In this document: one piece after another, positions 53,868-63,943 of the stretch
How positions within the stretch are numbered: the stretch's first letter is position 1
How the letters are laid out: every line of letters starts with the position of its first letter
Source of the DNA: Aradus depressus
Taxonomy: Eukaryota; Arthropoda; Insecta; Hemiptera; Aradidae
DNA length: 64,000 nucleotides
Assembly (NCBI GenBank): GCA_963662175.1
Contig: OY759220.1
Location: 44,054,136-44,118,135 of the forward strand
Direction of reading: 5' to 3'
Program-made: the position numbers and the translations under genes
The notes under the pieces: generated by a model
What the model was told of the DNA's origin: nothing
Database searches by the model: none
Seen by the model: the letters and a program-made list of their open reading frames with translations, nothing else

Positions 53868-54229
53868 AGGAATCCACAGGGGGAACGTCGACACACAGCT
53901 GAACATGTCTTTCCCACCTACCTCATTACATAGTTCAATACATAGAGCCTCACCGTTTACCTCTAAGTGGACCACTACAGGTAGGTCGATAATCCACAGG
54001 GGGAACGTCGACACACAGCTGAACATGTCTTTCCCACCTACCTAGCTAGTTCAATACATAGAGCCTCACCGTTTACCTCTAAGTGGACCACTACAGGTAG
54101 GTCGATAATCCACAGGGGGAACGTCGACACACAGCTGAACATGTCTTTCCCACCTACCTGGCTAGTTCAATACATAGAGCCTCACCGTTTACCTCTCAAA
54201 GTGGACCACTACAGGTAGGTCGATAATCC
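53868..54229. repeat. 116-120 bp tandem repeat, 3 copies
   Basis: ATCCACAGGGGGAACGTCGA recurs at about 53872, 53992 and 54108. Each unit contains CAGCTGAACATGTCTTTCCC and CCTCACCGTTTACCTCTAAG. Length differences lie after CCCACCTACCT. Confidence 0.95.
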
Positions 54230-54370
54230 CAGGGTGTTTTTCACCTCCAGGGTGGAAGAAAGAGGCACAGCCAATTACAATATTCCTCTCATAGTTTACA
54301 GAACATAGAAGTTAAAATGTAATAGGAAAATAAGTAATAAATATTATAATATTTATTTCGTATTAGTATG

Positions 54371-54436
54371 TTATTGTGACTCGTGCCCGGGCTTTAACTA
54401 AGAGGTCATATCGCCTACTACCAGAACCCTCTTTCA
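54371..54436 (-). mobile_element. SINE end fragment
   Basis: TTATTGTGACTCGTGCCCGG, GCTTTAACTAAGAGGTCATA, TCGCCTACTACCAGAACCCT. Confidence 0.75.
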
Positions 54437-55034
54437 TAAACACAAAGTGTTTCGGAACACTGACCTTTAGGACAAGAAAAAAAAAATAATAATACATACC
54501 TATGCTATGATATGCTATTCCAATTAAAACTTTGTAAAGCTCAATATAATGATGACGTTGTTGGTCGACTTGGTCAAGTTAACTTTTTGTAATTGGTGAA
54601 AGATAAATGTTTAAAAAAGTATATATTGTCACGAAGCTATTGTTATCTCCATGGCAACCAGAACCACATCAGATATAAGACAAATTGTAATTTAGCATAA
54701 TTTGGAGAAATTCAAATAATTGCGATGAATTATTTAGAAACAGAATAACTGCAGGCCACCACTGGAAAATATCCATTTAGATTATTAATTCAACAGAGCA
54801 GTCATTCCGTGTGAGATAGTAAGATGTACTCATGACTTTCAACGATACTGTGTAATCATCAGTGGCACATCTATGAATAAATAAAAAATTGGTAAAAATA
54901 ACTAGCAAAGTTTAAGGGAATAAGAGTACTCTCTTCCCTTCAGCCGATCAATGAGTCGTTCTTATGGGGTTCTCGATAAAACAATCAAAAAATTGTGTTC
55001 AAAAACTTACACACAAACAGAATTTTTTAATATA
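54437..55034. other. AT-rich stretch, no gene seen
   Basis: Nothing supported in any frame. Confidence 0.45.
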
Positions 55035-55137
55035 TTTTTTTAAAATTCGATTCGGAGTTTTCAACGGAATTTCAAATTTTCCGACCACTAGATTCCAAAT
55101 ATGAAAAAAAAAATATCTTCATTTATATTTATATGTG
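55035..55137 (+). repeat. Family A, left part (split by SINE)
   Basis: AAAATTCGATTCGGAGTTTT, CAACGGAATTTCAAATTTTC, CGACCACTAGATTCCAAATA. Continues after the SINE at 55436. Confidence 0.7.
55126..55137. repeat. Left TSD of SINE
   Basis: TATTTATATGTG, repeated at 55424-55435. Confidence 0.88.
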
Positions 55138-55423
55138 GTAACCCGACCGGGGCCCTTAGTTTATTTTATCAGGGAGGTAAAATAAACTTAAGCACGCCGT
55201 CCTTCGGATGGGACGTTAAGCGATGGTCCCGAGCCTGTACGATGTCAGGTACTCGTTAAAGACCCCTACCCTAGGTGAATAAAAATTTAGGGTAGGCAAA
55301 ATTTAGGACTCCGACAGTAGAGTCGGGCTCATGTCCACCAGAGTGACGAAAGAGCGCTCTGGTAGTAGGCGATATGACCTCGTAGTTAAAGCCCGGGCAT
55401 GTGTCATAAAACCTAACCTAACC
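55138..55423 (+). mobile_element. SINE, 5'-truncated, with 12-bp TSD, inside family A
   Basis: Starts within the B-box region (GTAACCCGACCGGGGCCCTT) and is otherwise complete to CATAAAACCTAACCTAACC. The exact 12-bp duplication shows that 5' truncation occurred at insertion, as in LINE-type target-primed reverse transcription. Confidence 0.95.
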
Positions 55424-55435
55424 TATTTATATGTG
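55424..55435. repeat. Right TSD of SINE
   Basis: TATTTATATGTG, copy of 55126-55137. Confidence 0.88.
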
Positions 55436-55770
55436 TGACCAAAACCCCATAAAGACAACACCTATCGATTTTCAGCCAAATTGACCTAAAAGGAGCGGGG
55501 GATTAGGGGAGAGGCTTAACACAAAAACTCTAATAACTGCCAATGTAAAGAATTTATTGATACACAATTTAGTATGAGGGTTTAGGAACCGTCAAGAGTA
55601 AACGGTCGACTGATTTGGGGGGGGGGGGGGGGGGGGGGGAGCGAAAAATCAATTGATTAATTCGTTCTGGGGAAGTACATTGCCATTCACCTTTTTTTTT
55701 TTAATCAAAGGGTCAGAAAATATCCGGTGAATTTCTGACTGATTACATAACTTCCTCTATGTATAATATC
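55436..55770 (+). repeat. Family A, right part, with G23 tract
   Basis: ACACCTATCGATTTTCAGCC, GGCTTAACACAAAAACTCTA, TTAGTATGAGGGTTTAGGAA, GGTCGACTGATTT followed by about 23 G (55617-55639), then GAGCGAAAAATCAATTGATT and AATTCGTTCTGGGGAAGTAC. Confidence 0.75.
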
Positions 55771-55796
55771 CCAATGGTAATATACAATTTTATTGA

Positions 55797-56106
55797 GGGC
55801 GCCGGTAGCTCAGTGGTATGCGTGCTTGTCTTTGTGGGTTCGAGACCCGAACGAGGCACTTAGTTTAATCTATCTGGGAGGTAAAATAAACTTAAGCACG
55901 CCGTCCTTCGGATGGGACGTTAAGCGATGGTCCCGAGCCTGTACGTCAGCTACTCGTTAAAGACCCATACCCTAGGTGAATAAAAATTTAGGATAGGCAA
56001 AATTTAGGACTCCCACAGTAGAGTCGGGCTCATGTCCACCAGAGTGACGAAATATGACCTCGTAGTTAAAGCCCGGGCATGAGTCATAAAACCTAACCTA
56101 ACCCTA
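55797..56106 (+). mobile_element. SINE, near full length
   Basis: Plus strand. A box GGTAGCTCAGTGGTATGCG, a deletion in the anticodon-like part (GCTTGTCTTTGTGGGTTC), body complete except for CGAAAGAGCGCTCTGGTAGT deleted after GAGTGA, tail CATAAAACCTAACCTAACCC. Confidence 0.93.
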
Positions 56107-56740
56107 GAATAATTAATCTATTTTAGTTTAATTAAAATATAATTCTACTATTTTTATTTCCATGAATGTTTGGTATATAAATAATGAATACAACTGAGAA
56201 ATAACACATCAAAAAGACAATGCGGCGGCCTCAATCAATGATAGCGTTTTTGGTGAAAAGCTGTGTTAAATTGACACTACCCCAAGCGCCGCCGGGTAGC
56301 ACCGAGGTTACACGATCAGCTTCAGAACTTCCCCTGCCGGCCCACGTTTTTTTTTTTTTTTTATATATCCTATAGTGAAGCCAAAATTTCATTAGATCAG
56401 AAATAATCTGTCGAGGCAGTTTATATGACGTTCAACCCACAAAGGAGAAACATAAATATAATGAATTATCGGATTTATTAATAAAATAATAATGAGATGA
56501 GAAGCAATGAAGATAGACTAGACGACGAAGACATTGACATAAGTTTTGATAACCATGCCTTTGAGCACCGCTCCAATGAATAATTAATTAAATTTTATAT
56601 AAATAATGACCAATAAAATCATAAATGCGCAATAAAACTAAGAATCGTTTAGAGCCGATAAGGACTTGTGGTTCCTTTTGAGTTATACACACTGACGCCA
56701 TCTTTATATATAGCAGAAACTAACCTATCAGTTGGTTATT
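56107..56740. other. AT-rich stretch, no gene seen
   Basis: A T17 tract near 56348-56364. The GCCGCCGGGTAGCACCGAGG block near 56290 is faintly SINE-head-like but too diverged to call. Confidence 0.4.
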
Positions 56741-57054
56741 GTGACTCATGCCCACTTAACTTCGAGGACATATCGCCTACTACCAGAGCGTTCTTTCCTT
56801 GCTCTGGTGGTCATGAGTCCGACTCTCCAATGGGAGTCCTAAATTCCGCCTAACCTGATTTATTCAAGGATTGGGTTCTTTAACGAGTATCTGATATCGT
56901 ATATGCTCAGGACCATCGCTTAACGTCCCATCCGACGGACGGCGAACTCAGGGCTTTTTCACCTCCCAGATAAAAATAATCTAAGGCCGAGTTTCGAACC
57001 AGCGATCTTGAGCTCATTAGACAAACACGCAACCTCTGAATTACCGCGGGGCCC
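56741..57054 (-). mobile_element. SINE, full-length, diverged
   Basis: Minus strand. GTGACTCATGCCCACTTAAC, GGACATATCGCCTACTACC, GGCGAACTCAGGGCTTTTTC, ACCTCCCAGATAAAAATAAT, GTTTCGAACCAGCGATCTTG, ending ATTACCGCGGGGCCC. Confidence 0.88.
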
Positions 57055-57530
57055 TGTAAACCTTCTAAAACATAATTTTGAATAATAACTCCAATTTTTG
57101 CCGCAAGAGAGCTGCAATTAATCTGACTGCCAGGCTCATAATCGGCTGAGTCCAAGGCTCCTAACACATCCGATGTACACACTATCTTACTGTCCTACAT
57201 ATTCGCTCTTTATCACAAATATTTTTAATAATCTCCAGACGTTACTATCAATAGGGAACGAATTTTTATAATATAGCAGGTTGGACGGGAGTAACTTTGC
57301 CTCAAATTATTTTAACTGAAGCTGATTTCATGCGATATCCGGACAAAGAAGAAAAAGCTTATAAGCTTCCCCTCCCTACCCCTTCCGCCCCCACCACTTC
57401 ACTCCCCTCCTAACAACCTCTCCTTCGCTACAAAAAAATGTTTCGTATTTCCGTTATTTCTTAACTTTAGCGAAAAATGTATAAAATAGAAAATGTAAGC
57501 ATCCAATGACTACTACGGAAGTTGTTAATT

Positions 57531-57654
57531 TAGCCTACCCAGATTTAACCTAGGATAAGAAGTCTTTAACGAGAAACTTAACGAGACAGCCTCCGCAGGA
57601 TGGTGTCCTCAAGGTGTTGTTATCTCCCAGAAAACCTCTGAGCTACCAGCGCCC
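57531..57654 (-). mobile_element. SINE, heavily deleted
   Basis: TTTAACGAGAAACTTAACGA, GATGGTGTCCTCAAGG, TTATCTCCCAGAAAACCTCT, GAGCTACCAGCGCCCTC. Confidence 0.7.
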
Positions 57655-57850
57655 TCTTTTTATCGTATAGCTTAATATTTTAGGTCTAATATCTTCGAGC
57701 AATAATGATTTGATTAGTGGTAAATTGTCCAAAATAGAACCTAATTAAGATAGACCTAATTAATGTAAGTAATACAGGTCAATTAGACCTCTCCATTATC
57801 TTTAGATTTTCTAAGAAAAAAAAATGTGGTAATTAAATAAGAAAAAATCA

Positions 57851-58092
57851 GCGCTCTTTCGTCACTCTGGTGGACATAAGTCCGACTCTACTACGTCCTA
57901 AATTTTTAATCACCTAAGAGTCTTCAGCGAGTACCTGACATCGTATAGGCTGGGGACCATTAATGTCCCATCCAAAGGACGGCGTGTTCAAGTTTATTTC
58001 ACCTCCCAGATCAAATAAACTAAGGGCCTCGGTCGGATTTCGAGACCATGATCTTGAGGTCAGTAAGCAAGCACGCATACCACTGAACTACT
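57851..58092 (-). mobile_element. SINE, near full length
   Basis: Minus strand. GCGCTCTTTCGTCACTCTGG, GGACATAAGTCCGACTCTAC, GGACGGCGTGTTCAAGTTTA, TTTCACCTCCCAGATCAAAT, CATACCACTGAACTAC. Its 3' end block (GCCCGGGC) is missing. Confidence 0.88.
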
Positions 58093-58429
58093 ATTTTTCT
58101 GAAGGAACAGTTTTCTCGGAGTCTCAATGCGCTCCTGGTGGGCCTCCAGCGAAATTGGTCATTACGAGTATAGTTATTTTCAAAGGGAGAGGCCAGGGGT
58201 CGCTGATATCAGAGAATTGCATGCCACCCACATAATGCAACATTAACGACCCCCTATGTCATGTAACCTACATACAAGATTAGTATAATAAAACTTCATG
58301 AATTTTCTACAAATTACAGTCACGAAACTTCCCACGTATACCATTCTACAGGGGAGACAACCAAACAAAAAGAAAACAAAGTCAATTATTTACATTATGT
58401 ATAACGTTTAAAAAAAAAGTGAATAACCG
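58093..58429. other. No gene recognised
   Basis: Unique-looking. Weak family A trace only at the right end. Confidence 0.4.
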
Positions 58430-58510
58430 CCAATGTACATCCCCACAATGAACTAAGATTTCACTCTCCCTCTGAACCCAAATAATTGATATGGATGAAA
58501 ATCAATCAAA
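58430..58510 (-). repeat. Family A end fragment
   Basis: AATAACCGCCAATGTACATC, CCCACAATGAACTAAGATTT, CACTCTCCCTCTGAACCC. Confidence 0.55.
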
Positions 58511-58705
58511 CGAGCAGAGTGACGCGCTGGCCTGCCTCCTCTTTAATATAGCCCTGGAGACGGTGATAAAGGCCTCAGGCATTCAGACCAACGGGCACAT
58601 CTTCAACAAGATCCTGGATGATGTAATCATAGCCAGGTCTGAGCGACGCTAAGAAGCTCTTTCATGGCTCTTGAAGCGGCAAGGAGAATTGGCCATAACC
58701 AATAC
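58511..58705 (+). pseudogene. LINE reverse transcriptase relic
   Basis: One frame reads QSDALACLLFNIALETVIKA, SGIQTNGHIFNK, then ILDDVIIARSERR, followed by a stop (TAA) and, after a frameshift, EAARRIGHN. The pattern (R)QGD-x-LSxLLFNxALE ... YADDxxIIAR ... EAxRIG is the palm region of RTE/Jockey-like RTs. Here Q-G-D has become Q-S-D, and the YA of YADD is lost in a small deletion. No flanking RT sequence is seen, so this is a short dead fragment, unrelated to the R1-clade LINE at 30-33 kb. Confidence 0.75.
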
Positions 58706-58827
58706 TGGCGGCCAGCCGGAGTTATTATGGTCTCTAGTTACAATTTAAATCCCGGTTGCTCCTCAGGGACATGAAAAGACGCTTGAGCGGCCAGAAGGTA
58801 CGCGTCTTGATATATTCGAGAGGAGTG

Positions 58828-58980
58828 TACAAAAGGCGAGTAGGGTGCCAGTAGCAGGGCGAGTGGAGCTGTGTTATAGAGACGGGACAGGAGGCAGCCT
58901 GTCTAGCCAGGCGGGTCTGCTATATATAGCTAGTCAAAGCTGAAAAGAGTGCCAGCCCCTCACCTCACTCGCCTTTTGTA
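58828..58980. repeat. Inverted repeat ACAAAAGGCGAGT
   Basis: ACAAAAGGCGAGT (58828-58840) and ACTCGCCTTTTGT (about 58967-58979) face each other. CTATATATAGCT lies between them. GGCGAGTGGAGC also repeats directly on both sides. Could mark a small element or promoter. Uncertain. Confidence 0.4.
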
Positions 58981-59095
58981 GGGCGAGTGGAGCCTTTACG
59001 ACACTACGAGTCCTATGTACTCGCCCTTTAAGACACTGCAGTTTGTTATAGGCTCTTCTAGAATTTCCTAAAATATTCAGAATAAATATATATAT

Positions 59096-60040
59096 TGTGA
59101 TATATCGCATATCACAGAACGATTGATAATTATAGTTATGAGAGCGACCACGAGAAGCGCACTAGTAGAAGATACATAAAGTGGAGGGGATGGAAATTCA
59201 AGGGTTCCTCGCTGAAGTGCGGTATGAGTTGGTCGGTCCTCGTTCAGCTACGAGAAAGGAGTCCTAGTTGAGCTGTCGGGGCAGACAGACATAGTCGGTC
59301 CTAGTTGAGCTGTCGGGGCAGACAGACATAGTCGGTCCTCGTTCAGCTACGAGAAAGGAGTCCTAGTTGAGCTATCGGAGGAGGTAGACTTTGCTCGTTG
59401 AGCTGTTGAGGTGGACAGTCTTCATTCAGCTACCAGAGGAGGTAGTCATTCCGAGTTCAGCTGTTGAGCTGGGCAGTTATTCAGAGTTGAGCTATTGAGG
59501 GAGAGGACATTCCTGGCTGAGCTGTAGGAGGAAGGAGACTCCTGTTTGAGCGGACGTAGGAGACCGAAGACTCTCATTTTGCTGCTGAAGGAAAATCATC
59601 CCTGCTGCCTACTTCAAAGGGACTGGAAGTTCCTCAATCGTCGTGAATTCTGGAGGAGAGACCACCGGCTTGAGTGTGGTTAGAAAAAGAAGACTTACAA
59701 GGTAACGGAATCATTTATTTTACATTTTTCTCCGACATCGAGACGAATGGCTGGCTGATCATCAATAGACACCTTCATGTTGCGGGAGTTACCAGAACAT
59801 TTAAGTCTATATAAATTGTTTCCTGTTTTATAGATATTTTATTCCAGATGTGCGATTATGGAGGGACGCCTCACTAATATATGTCAATAATTGTGTTAAT
59901 AAATGTATGTTGTCTTATAAATTGTTCTCTAAATTCTCTACAGCCTAGTTCACCTTCTGAGTACGCATGTTAACCCCAAAAGTAAAATCATTTTCATAGT
60001 AATTAATAAAAGTTTAAAGACCCTAAGAGAGATCATCTCA
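59096..60040. mobile_element. Candidate solo LTR
   Basis: Begins TGTGATATATCGCATATCAC, a palindromic TG start like those of many Ty3/gypsy LTRs, and ends GATCATCTCA. ATAT is on both sides, but the flank is AT-rich, so the duplication is weak. AATAAATG near 59899 could be a polyadenylation signal. No second LTR or PBS is present. The limits are a guess. Confidence 0.25.
59215..59555. repeat. Degenerate tandem repeat, about 36 bp
   Basis: Repeats of GTTGAGCTGTCGGGGCAGAC and AGACATAGTCGGTCCT with GTTCAGCTACGAGAAAGGAG variants. About 9 copies, decaying toward the right. Confidence 0.8.
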
Positions 60041-60244
60041 ATATATGTATAAATATAAGGTTTTTTTGGGGCAAAAATGCAAAGAATGCGAAAATTGGCT
60101 CATTCTCTAAAAGAGACTGTGTACATGTGGAATTGTAAACAGGCTGTCTTTTAAGTGGAGTACCGAGGAAGGAAGGTGCTGGGTCACATGACATCACATC
60201 ACTTCCAATCTGTCTAATTTTACATAATCAACTTAAGAGAAGAA

Positions 60245-60345
60245 AAAACGGTGAATCACCAGCAAAGTATTTTCCCAGCTCGAATTATTTATAATAAATA
60301 AAGTGCCCGCACACCAATTTGGCTGAAAATCGATAGGTGTCGTCT
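60245..60345 (-). repeat. Family A end fragment
   Basis: AACGGTGAATCACCAGCAAA, GTATTTTCCCAGCTCGAATT, GGCTGAAAATCGATAGGTGT, CGTCTTCATG. Confidence 0.6.
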
Positions 60346-61035
60346 TCATGGGTGGTGGTTAGGGCGGGTTAATAAGTATAACATATTTGGGTTATATAAT
60401 CAAACAGTGACAACCACAAAGGGAGCTCAGTGTGTTATATCGTTAGAGGGTGGTTAGAGTGGGGTTCGGGTAACATATTCGGGTGTCTTAACCTAACAGG
60501 GATAACCACAAAGTGAGCTCACTGTGTTATATTGTTAGAGGGTGGTTAGAGTGGGGTTCGGGTAACATATTCGGGTGTCTTAACCTAACAGGGATAACCA
60601 CAAAGTGAGCTCCCTGTGTTATATTGTTAGAGGGTGGTTAGAGTGGGGTTCGGGTAACATATTCGGGTTTCTTAACCTAACAGGGATAACCACAAAGGGA
60701 GCTCACTTTTAGTCATATTGATGGAGGGTGGTTAGAGTGGGGTGCGGGTAACATACTCGGGTTTCTTAACCTAACACGGATAACCACAAAGGGAGCTCAC
60801 TTAGTCATATTGTTGGAGGGTGGTTAGAGTGGGGTGCGGGTAACATACTCGGGTTTCTTAACCTAACAGGGACAACCACAAAGTGAGCTGGCTGTGTTAT
60901 ATTGTTTGAAGGTGGTTAATTAAAGTGGGGTGCGGATAATATATTCAGGTTTCTTAACCTAACAGGGATAACCACAAAGTGAGCTCACTTAGACATATTG
61001 ATGGAGGGTGGTTAGAGCAAGGTGCGGTTAACATA
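60345..61035. repeat. 92-bp tandem repeat, about 7 copies
   Basis: TGGTTAGAGTGGGG recurs at 60451, 60543, 60635, 60729, 60821, 60913 (variant) and 61009. Units share TTCTTAACCTAACAGGGATA and ACCACAAAGTGAGCTCACT. The edge units are more diverged. Confidence 0.93.
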
Positions 61036-61734
61036 TAAAGAAATAATTAGACTGGATTCGAATTGTTAACCTTAAACATCTGTTGGAGCACTCTACCTAC
61101 CAGTTAACCAACCTGATGTATAAAAGGAAATAACAAAACGCAGATAGGAGACTTGAAAAACTTGCTAATAAACGCTACCCACTCACCCGATATTTGTGAT
61201 CCATCGACTATGCACTATGCACTATTGACAGACTATGTGTCATACTGAGTTTGGCAGGTCAGTCGGCCGGCCTTGCCAATACAGGTGCCAGCTTGTCTAA
61301 TCCAACCGTACACGTACACAATAACAGCTACCTAGGGTCACAAGTACTGTTCTGCAGGGAACTGTGATCGGATCACGTTATAAATGGAACTGTTTTACAG
61401 ATAGGCTAATCAGTTCAGAATGATGGGCCGTGTGGGCTAGAGCGTAGAGCTTTGGGTGCATGGACTCAGTCCGAGGGTGAATTTGATTTTATATATAAAA
61501 CTACTCTCTGGGGGCCATGTTGGTAAATAACCCCGGTAATGTAACCCCCCTCCCCCCCCGTACTGCGAAAATAAAAATGGGATTCACGCCCCCCCTCTCT
61601 AACAGACATAAGGGGAAGGAATGTCCATAAGGTTGGGAGTTATCAAAAAATAAAGAAAACAGTTTTCTTGTACACAACATGAGAGGTTTAGAGGGAGAGT
61701 ACAAAATTGACCGTTTGTGAAATAAAAACGTGCT
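61036..61734. other. No gene recognised
   Basis: Unique-looking. The block TGTGGGCTAGAGCGTAGAGC near 61429 looks like a fragment of a tRNA-like head but lacks a B box. A C-rich tract lies near 61545-61560. Confidence 0.35.
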
Positions 61735-62165
61735 CTGATCTTTCACAGACTATACTATTTTGTGTAGCAGGATTTCGAAGTTACCCTCATCATCAGGCTT
61801 TCTACAAAAATCCTTAAGCTTTAGTTAATAGGTATAAAAATTCAAAATGCCAAAATAAATACATAACAATATTGAATAAACGCGCTAAAGTGAATTAACA
61901 ATGAAAAATAAATAAATTCAATAAATAAAAGAATATGGAATTTATTTATTTTAGAAACAATTCATTTTAGCGCATGAAGGCAATATTGTTACGTATTATT
62001 TTAGCCCTCACAATTTTTAAACCTTTTTATTAAATTATGGTTTATTTCAACCTCGAAAGCTGGCTAGCACAAAATAATAAAATCTGTGAATAGTCAGCCT
62101 ATGTTTTTATTTTGCAATCTGAAATAATCCCTTCTCACTAATAGATACTAACCTTCTTCACATTA
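61735..62165. mobile_element. Foldback family F3, diverged copy
   Basis: Left arm ATTTCGAAGTTACCCTCATC, ATCAGGCTTTCTACAAAAAT. Right arm CCTCGAAAGCTGGCTAGCAC, AAAATAATAAAATCTGTGAA, and the outer block GAAATAATCCCTTCTCACTA shared with the 46.5 kb copy. The right arm has lost its CTGATGA. The left arm's minus strand keeps CTGATGA, T, GAGG-GTAA-CTTC, GAAA (61763-61800). Confidence 0.7.
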
Positions 62166-62815
62166 TTAAAAACTTAATTTATTTAACGCAAATAATTTAT
62201 GAGTTTTAATTCATTTTTTTTCAATCAAAAACCCTCTGACTGATAACACAATGCCCACCAAAAAACTTTATTAAACCCAGAAATCCGTAAATTATCTTCA
62301 CAACACTTATCATGTAACCCCACACGAAAGTTGAAGAGAAGGTGGAACCGCGACTTATTGCCACCTTAAATAATCTTCCTTCTTAATATTTCTCAAAACT
62401 AACTTCCTTTTTTCTATTACCTCACTTTTACTACCCATCCATCAAAATTGTATTTCAATTCCTTTTTATTTATTTTATTATTAATAATAGTCGTTAATAA
62501 TTCATGTAAATTTTCGTGTAGAGGACCTACCACTGGGAGGCCTTCCTCTCACATATCTATATGTACATCACAGATGCTCGTTGTTGCACCCAACAACAGT
62601 TGCATCTTTAAATAAAAAGATTAATATCTATTGAAAGTAAAATTTTTTTTTTGAATAATTTCAAGGAGAGAGAGCAGCGACGGCCATTAGATAATAACAT
62701 TAGAAAAACGGCTGCACCATGACATTTCATTGATTTACTTGGAATAGACTGAGTGGAGCCATATGCGCAGGGTCTCCAAGAATAATAATAAAGTTAAGAG
62801 CACCCAGGAAGAGAG
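62166..62815. other. AT-rich stretch, no gene seen
   Basis: Nothing recognised. Confidence 0.45.
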
Positions 62816-62823
62816 CCCCACAT
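62816..62823. repeat. Left 8-bp TSD (hAT-type)
   Basis: CCCCACAT, repeated at 63529-63536. Confidence 0.85.
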
Positions 62824-63528
62824 TAGGGTGGAACGAAAATGGCCTTTTAAAATTTTTTTTAGTTATTAGTTTGGTAATAGTGGAGAAAAGTTGCCTTTTA
62901 AGTTCAAAAAGAATAAAAAAAAATTTGGCTCCAATACTACAACATCTTGAGGTGCCGCAAAGAGCTTAAAGTTTGTAAAAAAATTGAAAAATTTTAAACT
63001 TTGATAAATTATTTTTTATGAATTTCTCGTACATATAATGTTACAAAAGATGGTTTTAAATACATATATAAGCATTAGAATTGGAAAAAATTATTAATTA
63101 TAAAATATAATAAAAAAAAAAAATTTTTTTGTAATGTCAAACTTTGTATTTCTTACTTCTGTATCCTTAATGATTACAAATGTTACAGCTGCAAAATGTT
63201 TGTTTCTACTTCATTGCCACATTAAACTGGTCCTTGCGGCACCTCAAGACCTACTCCAATATTTTTCATATTTTTTATTTATCTTATCTACACTAAAAGG
63301 CAACTTTTCTGCGCTATTCCAAATTAAAAATCACATAGTCGAGACACGCAAAAATCTTTGAAAAGTTCCAAAAAAGTGTGTTTTTATGAAACTTTAAGGT
63401 CCTTGCGGCACCTCAAGACGTACTCCAATATTTTTCATATTTTTTATTTATCTTATCTACACTAAAAGGCAACTTTTCCGCGCTATTCCAAATTGAAAAT
63501 CAAAAGGTGATTTTTTCGTTCCACCCTA
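62824..63528. mobile_element. Non-autonomous hAT-type element (MITE-like), 705 bp
   Basis: The terminal inverted repeat TAGGGTGGAACGAAAA (62824-62839) is matched in reverse complement at the other end (ending CGTTCCACCCTA at 63528). It is flanked by the identical octamer CCCCACAT. An 8-bp TSD and a TAGGG-type end fit the hAT superfamily. Similarity between arms goes on for about 150 bp (AAAAGTTGCCTTTTA and TCTTGAGGTGCCGCAA on the left, mirrored on the right). The right arm is duplicated (about 63228-63340 and 63396-63528), so the element carries one left and two right arms. No transposase: the 60-75 codon frames inside are not supported. Confidence 0.88.
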
Positions 63529-63536
63529 CCCCACAT
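63529..63536. repeat. Right 8-bp TSD (hAT-type)
   Basis: CCCCACAT, copy of 62816-62823. Confidence 0.85.
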
Positions 63537-63587
63537 TCTTCAACCTAAATTCATTCAACTTTCAGGGTATGTTCATTCAGGACCATG

Positions 63588-63717
63588 AATAGGCTATTTG
63601 GTGTACCTATTTTAATAGGCTATTTGGTGCACCTATTTTAATAGGCTATTTGGTGTACCTATTTTAATAGGCTATTTGGTGTACCTATTTTAATAGGCTA
63701 TTTGGTGTACCTATTTT
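63588..63717. repeat. 26-bp tandem repeat, 5 copies
   Basis: AATAGGCTATTTGGTGTACC + TATTTT, five units. One unit has GTGCACC in place of GTGTACC. Confidence 0.95.
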
Positions 63718-63943
63718 CTTAGGGAAGGGGGCAAGAATTTATTTAATTGACAAATTTAAGTGGCACATCTTTTCTAATCTTCCTCTATACCAGGAATTCA
63801 GATTCTTGTTCAGGATTAACATAAGTAGAGAGGATTCTTAGGTTTTTACCTTTTTTTCTCTCTTCCAAGCACGAACATGATTGATTACTTATTCGACTCA
63901 TGTCTTCTGGAATCGTTCAGTTTAATTTCGAAGATTCCGGATA

